DNA of 64,000 bases, taken from the NCBI GenBank assembly GCA_015069575.1, contig SVIH01000006.1:1-64000 (forward strand). Reading direction: 5' to 3'. How positions within the stretch are numbered: the first letter of the stretch is position 1; each line of letters begins with the position of its first letter. This document shows, piece by piece, positions 1-8,729 of the stretch. This DNA comes from Clostridiales bacterium (GTDB lineage Bacteria; Bacillota; Clostridia; Christensenellales; QALW01). A program made the translations under genes and the position numbers. The notes beneath the pieces were generated by a model. The model made no database searches and was not told where the DNA came from. It worked only from the letters and a program-made list of their open reading frames with translations.

Positions 1-81
1 ATGGTGTTCTCGCATATCCATTATAACAGATATCTTAAAATCTGCACTATATTTTTGTTGTATTGTTCCTTTTTTTGCCAT
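1..81 (-). CDS. IS3-family transposase OrfA, N-terminal fragment (runs off window)
   Basis: Twenty-seven codons are visible, starting at the ATG at 81-79 behind a GGAGGTG ribosome binding site at 91-97. The peptide begins MAKKGTIQQKYSADFKISVI and continues DMREHH. This Lys-rich start followed by a Y-S-x-D-F-K motif matches the first helix of the helix-turn-helix in IS3-family OrfA proteins. The catalytic DDE part would lie in the unseen portion. The family call rests on the N-terminus and on the IS-like palindrome just upstream. Confidence 0.65.
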   Translation of the reverse strand, partial: MAKKGTIQQKYSADFKISVIMDMREHH

Positions 82-122
82 AAAAATATGCACCTCCAAA
101 AGTGTCTAACTTTTGGGGTGCA
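1..122 (-). mobile_element. End of an IS3-type insertion sequence, cut by the window edge
   Basis: A partial transposase reading frame (1-81, minus strand) is preceded by a 34-base imperfect palindrome at 89-122 that would be the IS terminus. On the minus strand it begins TGCACCCCAAAAGTTAGACA, a form familiar from ends of IS3-family elements in gut Clostridia. The rest of the element, including its other end, lies outside the window, so target duplication cannot be checked. A very similar palindrome occurs alone at 50977-51009. Confidence 0.7.
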
Positions 123-148
123 TATCACTATCGCGTGGTTTTTGTATG

Positions 149-183
149 CAAAAAAATAACCCGATAAAAATCGGGTTATTTTA
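149..183. terminator. Bidirectional intrinsic terminator
   Basis: The stem AATAACCCGAT/ATCGGGTTATT with an AAAA loop is flanked by A-run and T-run, so it could work on either strand. It lies between the IS end and a minus-strand promoter-like site and would end a short minus-strand transcript. Confidence 0.75.
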
Positions 184-270
184 AGATTGAAACCTTTCAA
201 GAACTTTATAAAAATCTGCTTGCTTTTTAGATGTTACTATTCTTTTGCTGCTTCTTGTTTTCTTAATTTT
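151..270 (-). other. Possible small RNA or frame-broken small gene
   Basis: Between a minus-strand promoter at 271-300 and the terminator at 149-183 lies about 110 bases with no intact gene. One frame, starting upstream at about 290, reads MDKNVNIKLRKQEAAKE and stops. The neighbouring frame, after a one-base shift, continues RIVTSKKQADFYKVLERFQS and stops just before the terminator. Joined, the two would make a plausible helical protein of about 36 residues, so this may be a decayed small gene. Otherwise it may be a small RNA. No ribosome binding site is evident. Confidence 0.25.
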
Positions 271-300
271 ATATTAACATTTTTATCCATTGTTTGTCAA
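271..300 (-). promoter_or_regulatory. SigA-type promoter
   Basis: On the minus strand TTGACA (300-295), an 18-base spacer and TAATAT (276-271) form a near-consensus vegetative promoter pointing toward the terminator at 149-183. Confidence 0.5.
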
Positions 301-408
301 TGTTTATATATTATCGAAAAAGGTCTTATACACTAATAATTATATATTCAGCAAAGCATAGTCAACGTTATGTACCTAAATAGCATTTTAAAGCACCTAT
401 TTTGCGAT

Positions 409-441
409 ATAAAAACCGCGATGAAAAATCATCGCGGTTTT
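409..441 (-). terminator. Terminator of the spoIIA operon
   Basis: The stem AAAACCGCGATGA/TCATCGCGGTTTT directly follows the sigF stop codon at 444 on the minus strand. Confidence 0.85.
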
Positions 442-443
442 AT

Positions 444-1163
444 TTATCCTAACTTTCTTTTTAATTTATCTATAGCTCTGCTTTCAATTCTTGAAATCTG
501 CACTTGTGAAACACCCATAATATCGGCGGTTTTTGTTTGTGTTAAATCTTTAAAATACCTTAATAAAATTATCTTTTTTTCTCTTTCATCAAGCTGGTTA
601 ATGCACTGATATAAAGCAAGTTTATCTTCAATTCGCATCTTTGGTGGCTTATCTTCTATAACATCTTTATATGTTAAAGAAACCTCGTCGCCTACGGGCT
701 CATCAAGGCTTTTTAAACTTTGCATACTTTCTAAAGCAAAAAGCACATCTTCAACAGACGCATCTATTTCTTTTGCAATATCTATTGCGCCCGGCTCAGC
801 GTTTAACTGAAGTGAAAGTTTTTGCCTTGCATACCGTATTTTTTGTTGCATTTCTTTTAGTGAACGAGGCATTTTTACGCTGTTGTTATCGCGGATATAT
901 CTTTTAACTTCCCCGCTTATTAATGGAACTGCATATGTTGAAAAACGCACATCATAATCCGACGAAAACCCAAATATCGCCTTTATCAAACCAATATTTC
1001 CCACCTGAAAAAGATCTTCGTAATCACTGCCCCTGTTAAGATAATGTTTTATTATTGATTTTACAAGGGGCGCGTTTTCTTTTACAAGATAATCAAGCGC
1101 TTTAGTATCTTTTTGCTGTGCCTTTTTAATTAAAAGAAGAGTGTTTTCAGTTTCCCACTTCAC
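444..1163 (-). CDS. sigF: RNA polymerase sporulation sigma factor SigF (SpoIIAC)
   Basis: Forespore-specific sigma factor that opens the first compartment-specific transcription programme of sporulation. The 239-residue protein has the usual sigma-70 order: region 2 with EDLFQVGNIGLIKA and RFSTYAVPLISGEVKRYIRD, region 3 in the middle, and region 4 with a helix-turn-helix (TKTADIMGVSQVQISRIE) near the C-terminus. The GTG start at 1163 overlaps the spoIIAB stop (GTGA), which indicates translational coupling. The position as third gene after spoIIAA and spoIIAB matches the conserved operon and separates it from SigG. It is held inactive by SpoIIAB until SpoIIAA is dephosphorylated. The phosphatase spoIIE is not in the window. 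Confidence 0.95.
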   Translation of the reverse strand: MKWETENTLLLIKKAQQKDTKALDYLVKENAPLVKSIIKHYLNRGSDYEDLFQVGNIGLIKAIFGFSSDYDVRFSTYAVPLISGEVKRYIRDNNSVKMPRSLKEMQQKIRYARQKLSLQLNAEPGAIDIAKEIDASVEDVLFALESMQSLKSLDEPVGDEVSLTYKDVIEDKPPKMRIEDKLALYQCINQLDEREKKIILLRYFKDLTQTKTADIMGVSQVQISRIESRAIDKLKRKLG

Positions 1164-1585
1164 TTCTTGCCACCTAGTTTTTTAATTAAAACAACCCTTG
1201 TACCTTCTTCAACAGCAGAAACCACCTTCGTTTGATCCATAAAACTTTCCATTACAGTAAAACCCATTCCTGAACGCGTGCCGTCAGAACAAGTTGTATA
1301 AAAGGGCCTGCGTGCTTTTTCAACATCTTTAATGCCTACACCGTCATCCATAATTTCAATATTTATAGTTTTGTTTTCATATTTTAAGCGCATTTCTATC
1401 TGCCCTATTTTTTCAGGATACCCATGAACAATTGCATTTGTTACAGCTTCGCTTACTGCAGTTTTTATATCTGCAATTTCTTCTATTGTGGGATTAAGAG
1501 GGGCAATAAATGATGCTACGCACATCCTTGCAAAACTTTCGTTTTCAGAAAGTGATAAAAATTTTATGTTTGCACTGTTTTTCAT
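1160..1585 (-). CDS. spoIIAB: Anti-sigma F factor / serine kinase SpoIIAB
   Basis: Binds and inhibits SigF and phosphorylates SpoIIAA. The 141 residues form a GHKL-type ATPase: N-box EAVTNAIVHGYP, G1 box MDDGVGIKD, and the lid/G2 segment around RSGMGFTVMESFMD. Length equals the usual ~145 residues. It overlaps spoIIAA by 4 bases upstream and sigF by 4 bases downstream, so the three partners are probably made in balanced amounts. Confidence 0.95.
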   Translation of the reverse strand: MKNSANIKFLSLSENESFARMCVASFIAPLNPTIEEIADIKTAVSEAVTNAIVHGYPEKIGQIEMRLKYENKTINIEIMDDGVGIKDVEKARRPFYTTCSDGTRSGMGFTVMESFMDQTKVVSAVEEGTRVVLIKKLGGKK

Positions 1586-1869
1586 TTTTCAACATCTCCT
1601 TTGTACTTAGGCATCAATGAATAAACGCCTGACATTGTAAGCAGACGGTTTATGGTATCATTAGCCCCTGTTAAATATAAACTTTTTGTTGCAAACAGTT
1701 TGTATCTTCCCAAAAGCACCCCTATGCCGCTTGAATCCATAAAAGAAAGTTCAGAAAGATCAAAAACAACCGTTTGCGCACCGCTTGAAATTATTTCTTT
1801 ATCTAATTTTTTTCGCATTTTTTCAGCAGTGTGATGATCTAGTTCCCCTGTAAGTTTAAGTAATAGCAT
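1582..1869 (-). CDS. spoIIAA: Anti-sigma F factor antagonist SpoIIAA (STAS domain)
   Basis: STAS-domain antagonist that frees SigF by binding SpoIIAB when unphosphorylated. The phosphorylation motif DSSGIGVLLGRYK has the candidate serines at residues 46-47, and LTGELDHHTAEK is the family's N-terminal signature. At 95 residues it is shorter than the ~110-117 residues of Bacillus homologues: about 15 residues are missing before LTGELD, with a further loss at the C-terminus. The start is well fixed, because AAGGAG lies 9 bases upstream and an in-frame TAA directly precedes the ATG. I saw no convincing SigH promoter upstream. Confidence 0.93.
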   Translation of the reverse strand: MLLLKLTGELDHHTAEKMRKKLDKEIISSGAQTVVFDLSELSFMDSSGIGVLLGRYKLFATKSLYLTGANDTINRLLTMSGVYSLMPKYKGDVEK

Positions 1870-1966
1870 TTATATCAACTCCTTAAAAATATCATACCAA
1901 ACTTTTCAAAAAGTTGCCTTAACTAATAAAGGGGGATTATTTCTATTTTTGCCGAATAAAAAATCT

Positions 1967-1995
1967 TTGCCTTATTGGTGTTTTTATTATATAAT
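1967..1995 (+). promoter_or_regulatory. Promoter of the miaB-mutS-mutL operon
   Basis: TTGCCT (1967-1972), a 17-base spacer and TATAAT (1990-1995) precede miaB by 40 bases in the divergent region shared with spoIIAA. Confidence 0.55.
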
Positions 1996-2034
1996 ATACT
2001 ATATTAATATATAAATAATGGGAGGATTATACCC

Positions 2035-3438
2035 TTGCAAAACCAGAACATTCTTTCCTTTAACCAAATGGAAGAAAAACAGTATCTTTTAAAGGTAAAG
2101 GATTTTTTTAATAATAAGCCTCACACTTATTTTGTGGAAACATACGGTTGTCAAATGAATGTGCGCGATTCACAAACATTAAAAGGTATGTTTGAAGAAA
2201 TGGGTTACACCGAAAGTGCCGACCGCTTAAGCGCAGATGCCGTTATTTTTAACACTTGCTGTGTTCGTGAAGGCGCAGAAGACAGGCTTTTAGGCAATTT
2301 AGGCAAATTAAAAAGCGAAAAGAAAAAGCGTCCTGATATGCTTGTAATGATATGCGGGTGTATGATGCAGGAAAAAGGTTCCCTTGAAAACATCAAAAAG
2401 CGTTTTCCTTTTGTTGATGTAGTTCTTGGTACACATAACACACACCAGTTACCTCTTTTAATGTTTAACGCTCTTACAAAAAAAGAAAAACAATATTCCC
2501 TTTTTGAAAAAGAATCTTCTATTGTGGAAGATATGCCTGTTTTAAGGGAAAAAGATGTTTTTGCTTTTATAAACATTATGTATGGCTGTAACAACTTTTG
2601 TTCTTACTGTATCGTTCCTTATGTTCGTGGCAGGGAGCGTTCAAGAAAAAGTGAAGACATTATAAAAGAAGCCGAGCATCTTGCTTTAAGGGGTGTAAAA
2701 GAGATTACTCTTTTAGGGCAGAATGTAAATTCCTATGGCAAGAACACCTTGGATATAACATTCCCTGACCTTTTAAGAAAATTAAATCAGATAGACGGGT
2801 TAGAGCGTATCCGCTTTATGACAAGCCACCCTAAAGACCTTTCTGATGATTTAATTAAGGCTATGGCTGAATGTGAAAAAGTTTGCAAATATATTCACCT
2901 TCCCGTTCAATCAGGTTCAAACAGAATTTTGGAAAAAATGAATCGAAAATATTCAAGGGAAGACTATTTAAAAATCGTTGAAAAACTAAAAAAGGCAATG
3001 CCCGATATTGCTATTACCACTGATATTATTGTTGGATTCCCCGGCGAAACTGATGAGGATTTTCAGTTTACTTATGACCTTTACAAAGAGGTTTGCTTTA
3101 ATTCTGCCTTTACTTTTATTTATTCAAAGCGGATAGGCACCCCTGCTGCAAAAATGGACGGGCAGGTAGATAGTGAAAAAATAAAAGAACGCATGGCAAG
3201 GTTAATTGCTTTAAGCGAAGAATGTTCCTTAAAATCAAATGAAATTTACCTAAATAAAACATACCCCGTGCTCGTTGAAGGCACTGCAAAAAAAGATGAA
3301 ACTCTTCTTTGCGGTAAAACTGACCACGGAAGAACCGTTGTTTTTAACGGTTCGCTTGACAAAATCGGCAAAATCGTAAATGTAAAAATAACAAAAATCA
3401 AACTTAATGTTTTAGTGGGAGAACTGGAGGAAGAATAA
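2035..3438 (+). CDS. miaB: tRNA-2-methylthio-N6-dimethylallyladenosine synthase MiaB
   Basis: Radical SAM methylthiotransferase that adds the 2-methylthio group to i6A at position 37 of tRNAs reading UNN codons. The 467 residues show the N-terminal UPF0004 domain (FVETYGCQMNVRDSQ, NTCCVREGAED, CGCMMQ supplying the auxiliary cluster cysteines), the radical SAM motif C185-x3-C189-x2-C192 (YGCNNFCSYC), and a C-terminal TRAM domain. It uses a TTG start at 2035 with GGGAGG 9 bases upstream. The stop overlaps the mutS ATG by one base. The partner enzyme miaA, which makes the i6A substrate, is three genes downstream. Confidence 0.96.
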   Translation: MQNQNILSFNQMEEKQYLLKVKDFFNNKPHTYFVETYGCQMNVRDSQTLKGMFEEMGYTESADRLSADAVIFNTCCVREGAEDRLLGNLGKLKSEKKKRPDMLVMICGCMMQEKGSLENIKKRFPFVDVVLGTHNTHQLPLLMFNALTKKEKQYSLFEKESSIVEDMPVLREKDVFAFINIMYGCNNFCSYCIVPYVRGRERSRKSEDIIKEAEHLALRGVKEITLLGQNVNSYGKNTLDITFPDLLRKLNQIDGLERIRFMTSHPKDLSDDLIKAMAECEKVCKYIHLPVQSGSNRILEKMNRKYSREDYLKIVEKLKKAMPDIAITTDIIVGFPGETDEDFQFTYDLYKEVCFNSAFTFIYSKRIGTPAAKMDGQVDSEKIKERMARLIALSEECSLKSNEIYLNKTYPVLVEGTAKKDETLLCGKTDHGRTVVFNGSLDKIGKIVNVKITKIKLNVLVGELEEE

Positions 3439-6020
3439 TGGCCCTTTCACCAATGATGCAAAGATATGTTGAATTAAAAGAAAAATACAAGGACTGCCTT
3501 GTATTCTACCGTCTTGGTGACTTTTATGAAATGTTCTTTGATGATGCAAAAATCGCTTCAAAGGAACTGCAACTTGCCCTTACCGGCAGGGACTGCGGTT
3601 TATCTGAACGCGCGCCAATGTGCGGTGTTCCCCACCACAGCGTAAACACATATATAAACAAACTTCTTTTAAAGAATTACAAAGTGGCTATTGTTGAACA
3701 ACTTTCAGATCCCAAAGCATCAAAAGGCTTGGTTGAAAGGGATGTTGTGCGCGTTGTTACGCCCGGAACAATTATTGAAGACGATATGCTTCAGAACAAA
3801 ACCAACAACTTTCTTTTATCTATTGCTGTTGAAAAAAACAAGTGCGCTCTTTCCTGGGCAGACGTTTCAACAGGTGAATTTAACATTACATGGGTGCCCT
3901 GTGAGCCGGGCTTATCAAAAGTTACTGATCTTATTCTTGAAATTCAACCAAACGAAATTATTGTAAATGATGAGTTTTTTAACGCTTCAAAATCTATTCC
4001 GCAACACCTTATAAAACAATTCCGTCCCTTTAATTTGGCACAAGATGTTTTTTTAACGCCAGACATTATAAAAAATCTTTTTTCCCGTTTTAAATCTGCC
4101 GAAAAACTTTCAAAAAAAGTTCCCGTTGTTGCAGCGGCGGCTTTATGGGAATATCTGCTTTTAACACAAAAGAATCCCTTACAGCATATGAATGTTCTTA
4201 CATTTATTGATAACGATGAAGGGCTTATCCTTGATTCAGCAGCAGTTAAGAATCTTGAAATTTTTAAATCTTTAGGCGACCACGGTGTAAAAGGTTCTCT
4301 TTTATGGCTTTTAGATAAAACCTTGACGCCTATGGGCGCAAGAAGGCTTTATTCCTGGCTTGAAAGACCGTTAAGAAACAAAGCCGAAATAGAAAAACGC
4401 CTTGACGGTGTTGAAGAACTTTATAAAAATTACTCTCTTTGCCAGGACCTTATTTCTGAACTTGACGATGTTTGCGATATTGAACGAATTTGCACCCGTA
4501 TTGCCTATGGCACAGTTTCCCCCCGTGAAACTGTTTTTATGCGCCGTGCATTAAAAAACTTGCCTAATATAAAAGCGCTTTTAAAAGACATTAAAAGTCC
4601 TGTTTTAAAATATTCTTACGAAGATATTGATACATTAGATGACATTTATTCCTTACTTGAAAAAGCAATCAACGATACCCCGCCTGATTCTATCCGCGAT
4701 GGTAATGTTATTCGCAAAGGATTTAACGAAGAACTTGATAAATACCGCGATGCAGTTAAAAACGGGCAAAGTTGGATAGCGCAGATAGAAGCCCGTGAAA
4801 GAGAAGCAACAGGTATAAAGTCTTTAAGAATTAAATATAACAAAGTTTTTGGTTATTTTATTGAAGTTACAAACAGTTTTAAAGATAAAGTGCCATATAA
4901 CTATATCCGCAGGCAGACTCTTTCAGGCGCTGAACGCTATACCACTGAAGAATTAAAGCAAACCGAAGAACTTGTTTCAGGCAGTGAAGAAAAAGCCCTT
5001 AAACTTGAAACGCTTATTTTCACTGAAATAAGGCAAACGCTTCTTAATGCGCTTTTCAGAATGAAAACTACCGCAAGCGCTATTTCTGTTATTGATGCTA
5101 TTCTTTCTTTTGCTACCGTTTCTATGGAAAACAACTATGTGCGCCCATCAATAAACAATAATGGTGTTTTAAAAATAACAGGCGGAAGGCATCCTGTTGT
5201 TGAAGTTATGCAACCTTCTGTTCAGTTTGTGCCAAACGACACATTGCTTGACACTGACGAAAACCGTTTTATGCTTATTTCAGGGCCTAATATGGCAGGT
5301 AAAAGCACATATATGCGTCAAACTGCATTAATTACTTTAATGGCGCATTTAGGCTGTTTTGTTCCTTGCCTTGAAGCCGATATCTGTATCTGTGACCGCC
5401 TGTTCACCCGTGTTGGCGCTTCTGATGACCTTTCTGCAGGGCAAAGTACCTTTATGCTTGAAATGACAGAAGTTGCTTCAATTCTTAAAAATGCCACTAA
5501 AGACAGTTTGATTATTTTAGACGAAATTGGCAGGGGCACATCTACTTTTGACGGGCTTTCTATAGCCTGGGCAGTTACCGAATATATTGCAAACTCAAAC
5601 AACATAGGCGCAAAAACCCTGTTTGCCACCCACTATCACGAGTTAAGCGAACTTGAAAACACTCTTGAGGGTGTAAAAAACTACTGTATTACTGCAAAAG
5701 AATACGGTGACGATGTAATTTTCTTAAGAAAGATTGTGCGCGGAAGCGCAGATAAAAGTTTTGGTATTGCCGTTGCGCTTCTTGCAGGCGTACCAAAGCC
5801 TGTTCTTAAAAGAGCCAAGGAAATTTTAAAGGATTTGGAAACAGTAGATATTGCAAAACAGAATTCTCAACCTAACGGTATGCAAACTACACTTTTTACT
5901 TCCACCAATACTGAAAATATTCTTGAATCCTTACGGAATGTTGATATAAACACCCTTACCCCTATTGAAGCGATGAACATTTTATGTGAATTAAGAGAAA
6001 AGGCGAAGCGTGAATTATGA
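3438..6020 (+). CDS. mutS: DNA mismatch repair protein MutS
   Basis: Recognises mismatches and starts repair. The 860 residues contain the N-terminal mismatch-binding domain with the FYEMFFDDA motif (the Phe and Glu that probe the mismatch), connector and lever domains, and the C-terminal ABC ATPase with Walker A GPNMAGKS at 616-623, Walker B LIILDEIGRGTSTFDG and the TLFATHYHEL segment. This is the usual length for bacterial MutS1. It overlaps miaB by one base and mutL by 4 bases, in the miaB-mutS-mutL-miaA order common in Clostridia. Confidence 0.97.
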   Translation: MALSPMMQRYVELKEKYKDCLVFYRLGDFYEMFFDDAKIASKELQLALTGRDCGLSERAPMCGVPHHSVNTYINKLLLKNYKVAIVEQLSDPKASKGLVERDVVRVVTPGTIIEDDMLQNKTNNFLLSIAVEKNKCALSWADVSTGEFNITWVPCEPGLSKVTDLILEIQPNEIIVNDEFFNASKSIPQHLIKQFRPFNLAQDVFLTPDIIKNLFSRFKSAEKLSKKVPVVAAAALWEYLLLTQKNPLQHMNVLTFIDNDEGLILDSAAVKNLEIFKSLGDHGVKGSLLWLLDKTLTPMGARRLYSWLERPLRNKAEIEKRLDGVEELYKNYSLCQDLISELDDVCDIERICTRIAYGTVSPRETVFMRRALKNLPNIKALLKDIKSPVLKYSYEDIDTLDDIYSLLEKAINDTPPDSIRDGNVIRKGFNEELDKYRDAVKNGQSWIAQIEAREREATGIKSLRIKYNKVFGYFIEVTNSFKDKVPYNYIRRQTLSGAERYTTEELKQTEELVSGSEEKALKLETLIFTEIRQTLLNALFRMKTTASAISVIDAILSFATVSMENNYVRPSINNNGVLKITGGRHPVVEVMQPSVQFVPNDTLLDTDENRFMLISGPNMAGKSTYMRQTALITLMAHLGCFVPCLEADICICDRLFTRVGASDDLSAGQSTFMLEMTEVASILKNATKDSLIILDEIGRGTSTFDGLSIAWAVTEYIANSNNIGAKTLFATHYHELSELENTLEGVKNYCITAKEYGDDVIFLRKIVRGSADKSFGIAVALLAGVPKPVLKRAKEILKDLETVDIAKQNSQPNGMQTTLFTSTNTENILESLRNVDINTLTPIEAMNILCELREKAKREL

Positions 6021-7843
6021 AAATAAAACTTCTTGAAGCAAGCGTTGCAAACAAAATTGCCGCAGGCGAGGTTGTTGAAAGGCCTGCTTCCATTGTAAAA
6101 GAACTTGTTGAAAACAGCATAGATGCAGGTGCAACAAATGTTACTATCGAAATTAAACAAGGCGGTATTGATTTTATCCGCATTACCGATAACGGTTGTG
6201 GCATGGAAGAAGAAGATGTTAAAAACGCATTTTTGCGCCATGCAACAAGCAAGATACGTGTTGCCGAAGATCTTAACGACATTGCTACCCTTGGTTTTCG
6301 CGGCGAAGCCCTTGCCTCTATAAGCGCCGTTTCCCGCGTAAGCCTTTCAACACGAACAAAAGATGCTTCTGTTGGCACAAAAATAGAACTTACCGGTGGC
6401 GTTATTGATAGATTTTTCCCCTGTGGTTGCGCAGAGGGCACAACTATCTGTGTTGAAGATTTGTTTTTTAACACCCCCGCAAGACGCAAGTTTTTAAAAA
6501 AGCCTTCACAGGAAAGCTCATATATTCTTGAATCCGTAAATCGCCTTGCGCTTTCAAATCCGCAGATTTCCCTACGGTTTATTCAGGATGGCAAAACACT
6601 GTTACGCACACCGGGGGACAATAACCAACTTTCTGCTTTAAGGGCAGTATTTGGCTCTGATGTTTCTAAAAATATGATAAAGGTAAACCGCACTTTAAAC
6701 GATATTACATTAAGCGGATATATAGGCAACGCCCAGTTGCAAAGAAACAACCGTTCAAGGCAAATTCTTTTTGTAAATGGCAGAAGCGTTAAAAATGATC
6801 TTGTTTCTTCTGCTGTTCTTCAAGGATATCAGGGCAGGCTTAATATTGGTAAATTTCCGTTTTTTGTTCTTGAATTAACAGTTTCGGGGCCTCTTGTAGA
6901 TGTGAATGTACACCCTACAAAACAAGAAGTTCGTTTTGCAGAAAACTTGCCCGTTTACGATACTGTTGCTGAAATTATTGCCAAGGCACTTAAAGATAAT
7001 CAGGAAATCCCCACTCTTTTTGATGCGCCAAAGGAAAAAGAAACAGTAAAAATTATTGAAGTGGATTCTGTTAAGCCTGAACAGGTTGAGTATAAAAATG
7101 AATTTTCGCTTGTAGATAATTCCTTAACAAAGGAAATGGATGTTCCTGTTATTTTTAAGGATACTCCACCTGCAGTACAAGATACTATAACCCCTGTTTA
7201 CACAAATACGAATTTTAGCCAAGCAAAGATTCCGGAAGAAAAAGAAGCTGAACAACAAGAGATATTTTTAAAGTTTGATGAAGAATACAAAATTACAGGT
7301 ATTCTTTTTGACACATATATTATTGTCGAGCAAGGGCAGGACTGCTACATTATAGATCAGCACGCCGCCCACGAACGCATTTTGTTTGAACGCCTTAATT
7401 CTTCAATGTCCGGCAACAGCGTAAGCCAGGTATTGCTTTTTCCGCAGATGGTAAAACTTTCGCCAAAGGAAAGCGCTGTTGTTGAAGATATGATGCCTCA
7501 ACTTGAAGAAATGGGCTTCATTATTGACGATATGGGCTTTAATACTTTATCCATTAAGGCAGTTCCTGATGTTTTAAGCCACATAAATGCTGAAAAATTC
7601 TTGTCTTCATTAGAAGAAAATATAAAAAATGTGCGCACTGAACAGTTAAAAAGAAATAAACTTATGCAAATGGCTTGCAAAAGTGCCGTAAAGGGTGGCG
7701 ATAAATTAAGCCAACAGGATATTTCTCTTCTTTTAAAACTTATTAAAGAAGAAGGCGTTCCCCTTACCTGCCCCCACGGCAGACCTATTCTTATTCGTTT
7801 AACCAAGCACGAACTTGAAGTGCGTTTTAAGAGGATACAATGA
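6017..7843 (+). CDS. mutL: DNA mismatch repair endonuclease MutL
   Basis: Couples MutS recognition to strand incision. The N-terminal GHKL ATPase carries EVVERPASIVKELVENS, the DNGCGM box and GFRGEALASISAV; a poorly conserved linker spans roughly 330-420. The C-terminal half keeps the endonuclease metal motif DQHAAHER (D447 onward) and the CPHGRPI motif (C585), so this is the nicking type of MutL expected in organisms without MutH. Length 608 residues. It overlaps mutS and miaA by 4 bases each. Confidence 0.97.
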   Translation: MKIKLLEASVANKIAAGEVVERPASIVKELVENSIDAGATNVTIEIKQGGIDFIRITDNGCGMEEEDVKNAFLRHATSKIRVAEDLNDIATLGFRGEALASISAVSRVSLSTRTKDASVGTKIELTGGVIDRFFPCGCAEGTTICVEDLFFNTPARRKFLKKPSQESSYILESVNRLALSNPQISLRFIQDGKTLLRTPGDNNQLSALRAVFGSDVSKNMIKVNRTLNDITLSGYIGNAQLQRNNRSRQILFVNGRSVKNDLVSSAVLQGYQGRLNIGKFPFFVLELTVSGPLVDVNVHPTKQEVRFAENLPVYDTVAEIIAKALKDNQEIPTLFDAPKEKETVKIIEVDSVKPEQVEYKNEFSLVDNSLTKEMDVPVIFKDTPPAVQDTITPVYTNTNFSQAKIPEEKEAEQQEIFLKFDEEYKITGILFDTYIIVEQGQDCYIIDQHAAHERILFERLNSSMSGNSVSQVLLFPQMVKLSPKESAVVEDMMPQLEEMGFIIDDMGFNTLSIKAVPDVLSHINAEKFLSSLEENIKNVRTEQLKRNKLMQMACKSAVKGGDKLSQQDISLLLKLIKEEGVPLTCPHGRPILIRLTKHELEVRFKRIQ

Positions 7844-8718
7844 GTGTTGTTGTTATTGCAGGGCCTACCGCTTCGGGCAAAACCGCGTTAGGCGTAAATT
7901 TAGCAAAAAAATTAAATGGTGAAATTGTTTCCTGTGATTCCATGCAAATTTATAAAGATTTGCCCATTTGTTCGGCACAGCCAACAAAAATAGAAATGGA
8001 AGGTATCCCCCATCATTTAATGGGCTTTGCTGATTATGACATCCGTTTTACCGCCCATGATTACAGGATTCTTGCTTTAGAAAAAATCCGCGATATAATT
8101 GCGCGCGGTAAACAACCTATCATCGTTGGCGGCACAGGAATGTATTTTCATTGGCTGATTTATAATCCCGATTTCATGCCCGAAGATACTCTTTTGATAA
8201 GAAAAGAACTTGAAAAAGAGCAAACTGATGTTCTTTTTAATAAATTGTTGGCGTTAAACAAAGAAACGCGCATCGAAAAAAGCGACCGCAAAAGAATTAT
8301 TCGCGCATTGGAAGTGTTCGCTTTAACAGGCTCACTGCCTAAAGATACCATTAAACAAAAAGAAAAAAATACCGAGTTTGATTTCAGACTTTTTTGTATT
8401 TCCCCGCCAAGAGAAATTCTTTATGAAAGAATTAATAAGCGTGTTGATTTAATGCTTCAGCAAGGTATGCTTGAAGAGGTTAAAACTCTTTATTTAAAAG
8501 GAATAAAAGAAGAACATCAGCCTTATAAAGCGATAGGATGCAGGCAGTTAATAGATTATTTTAAAGGCTTATGCACTTTAAATGAGGCTGTTGAAAAAAT
8601 CAAACAGGAAAGCCGAAGATACGCAAAAAGGCAACTTACATGGATGAAAAGTGAAGATGCCATCTGGCTTAACGGAACACAGGAAGAAAATATTAATACC
8701 ATAATAGATAATTTATAA
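7840..8718 (+). CDS. miaA: tRNA dimethylallyltransferase MiaA
   Basis: Transfers the dimethylallyl group from DMAPP to A37 of tRNA, giving the substrate of MiaB. The P-loop GPTASGKT is at residues 8-15, followed by SCDSMQIYKDLP (the catalytic Asp region) and the GGTGMYFHWL motif. At 292 residues it is slightly short for the family (about 300-315). It overlaps mutL by 4 bases and ends 11 bases before the next gene. Confidence 0.95.
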   Translation: MSVVVIAGPTASGKTALGVNLAKKLNGEIVSCDSMQIYKDLPICSAQPTKIEMEGIPHHLMGFADYDIRFTAHDYRILALEKIRDIIARGKQPIIVGGTGMYFHWLIYNPDFMPEDTLLIRKELEKEQTDVLFNKLLALNKETRIEKSDRKRIIRALEVFALTGSLPKDTIKQKEKNTEFDFRLFCISPPREILYERINKRVDLMLQQGMLEEVKTLYLKGIKEEHQPYKAIGCRQLIDYFKGLCTLNEAVEKIKQESRRYAKRQLTWMKSEDAIWLNGTQEENINTIIDNL

Positions 8719-8729
8719 AGGATTTTTAA

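Noticed and set aside
1870-2034. SigH promoter for the spoIIA operon
   Set aside because: I found no pair of elements with the right spacing; only a weak TATGAT-like box is visible, so no call is made.
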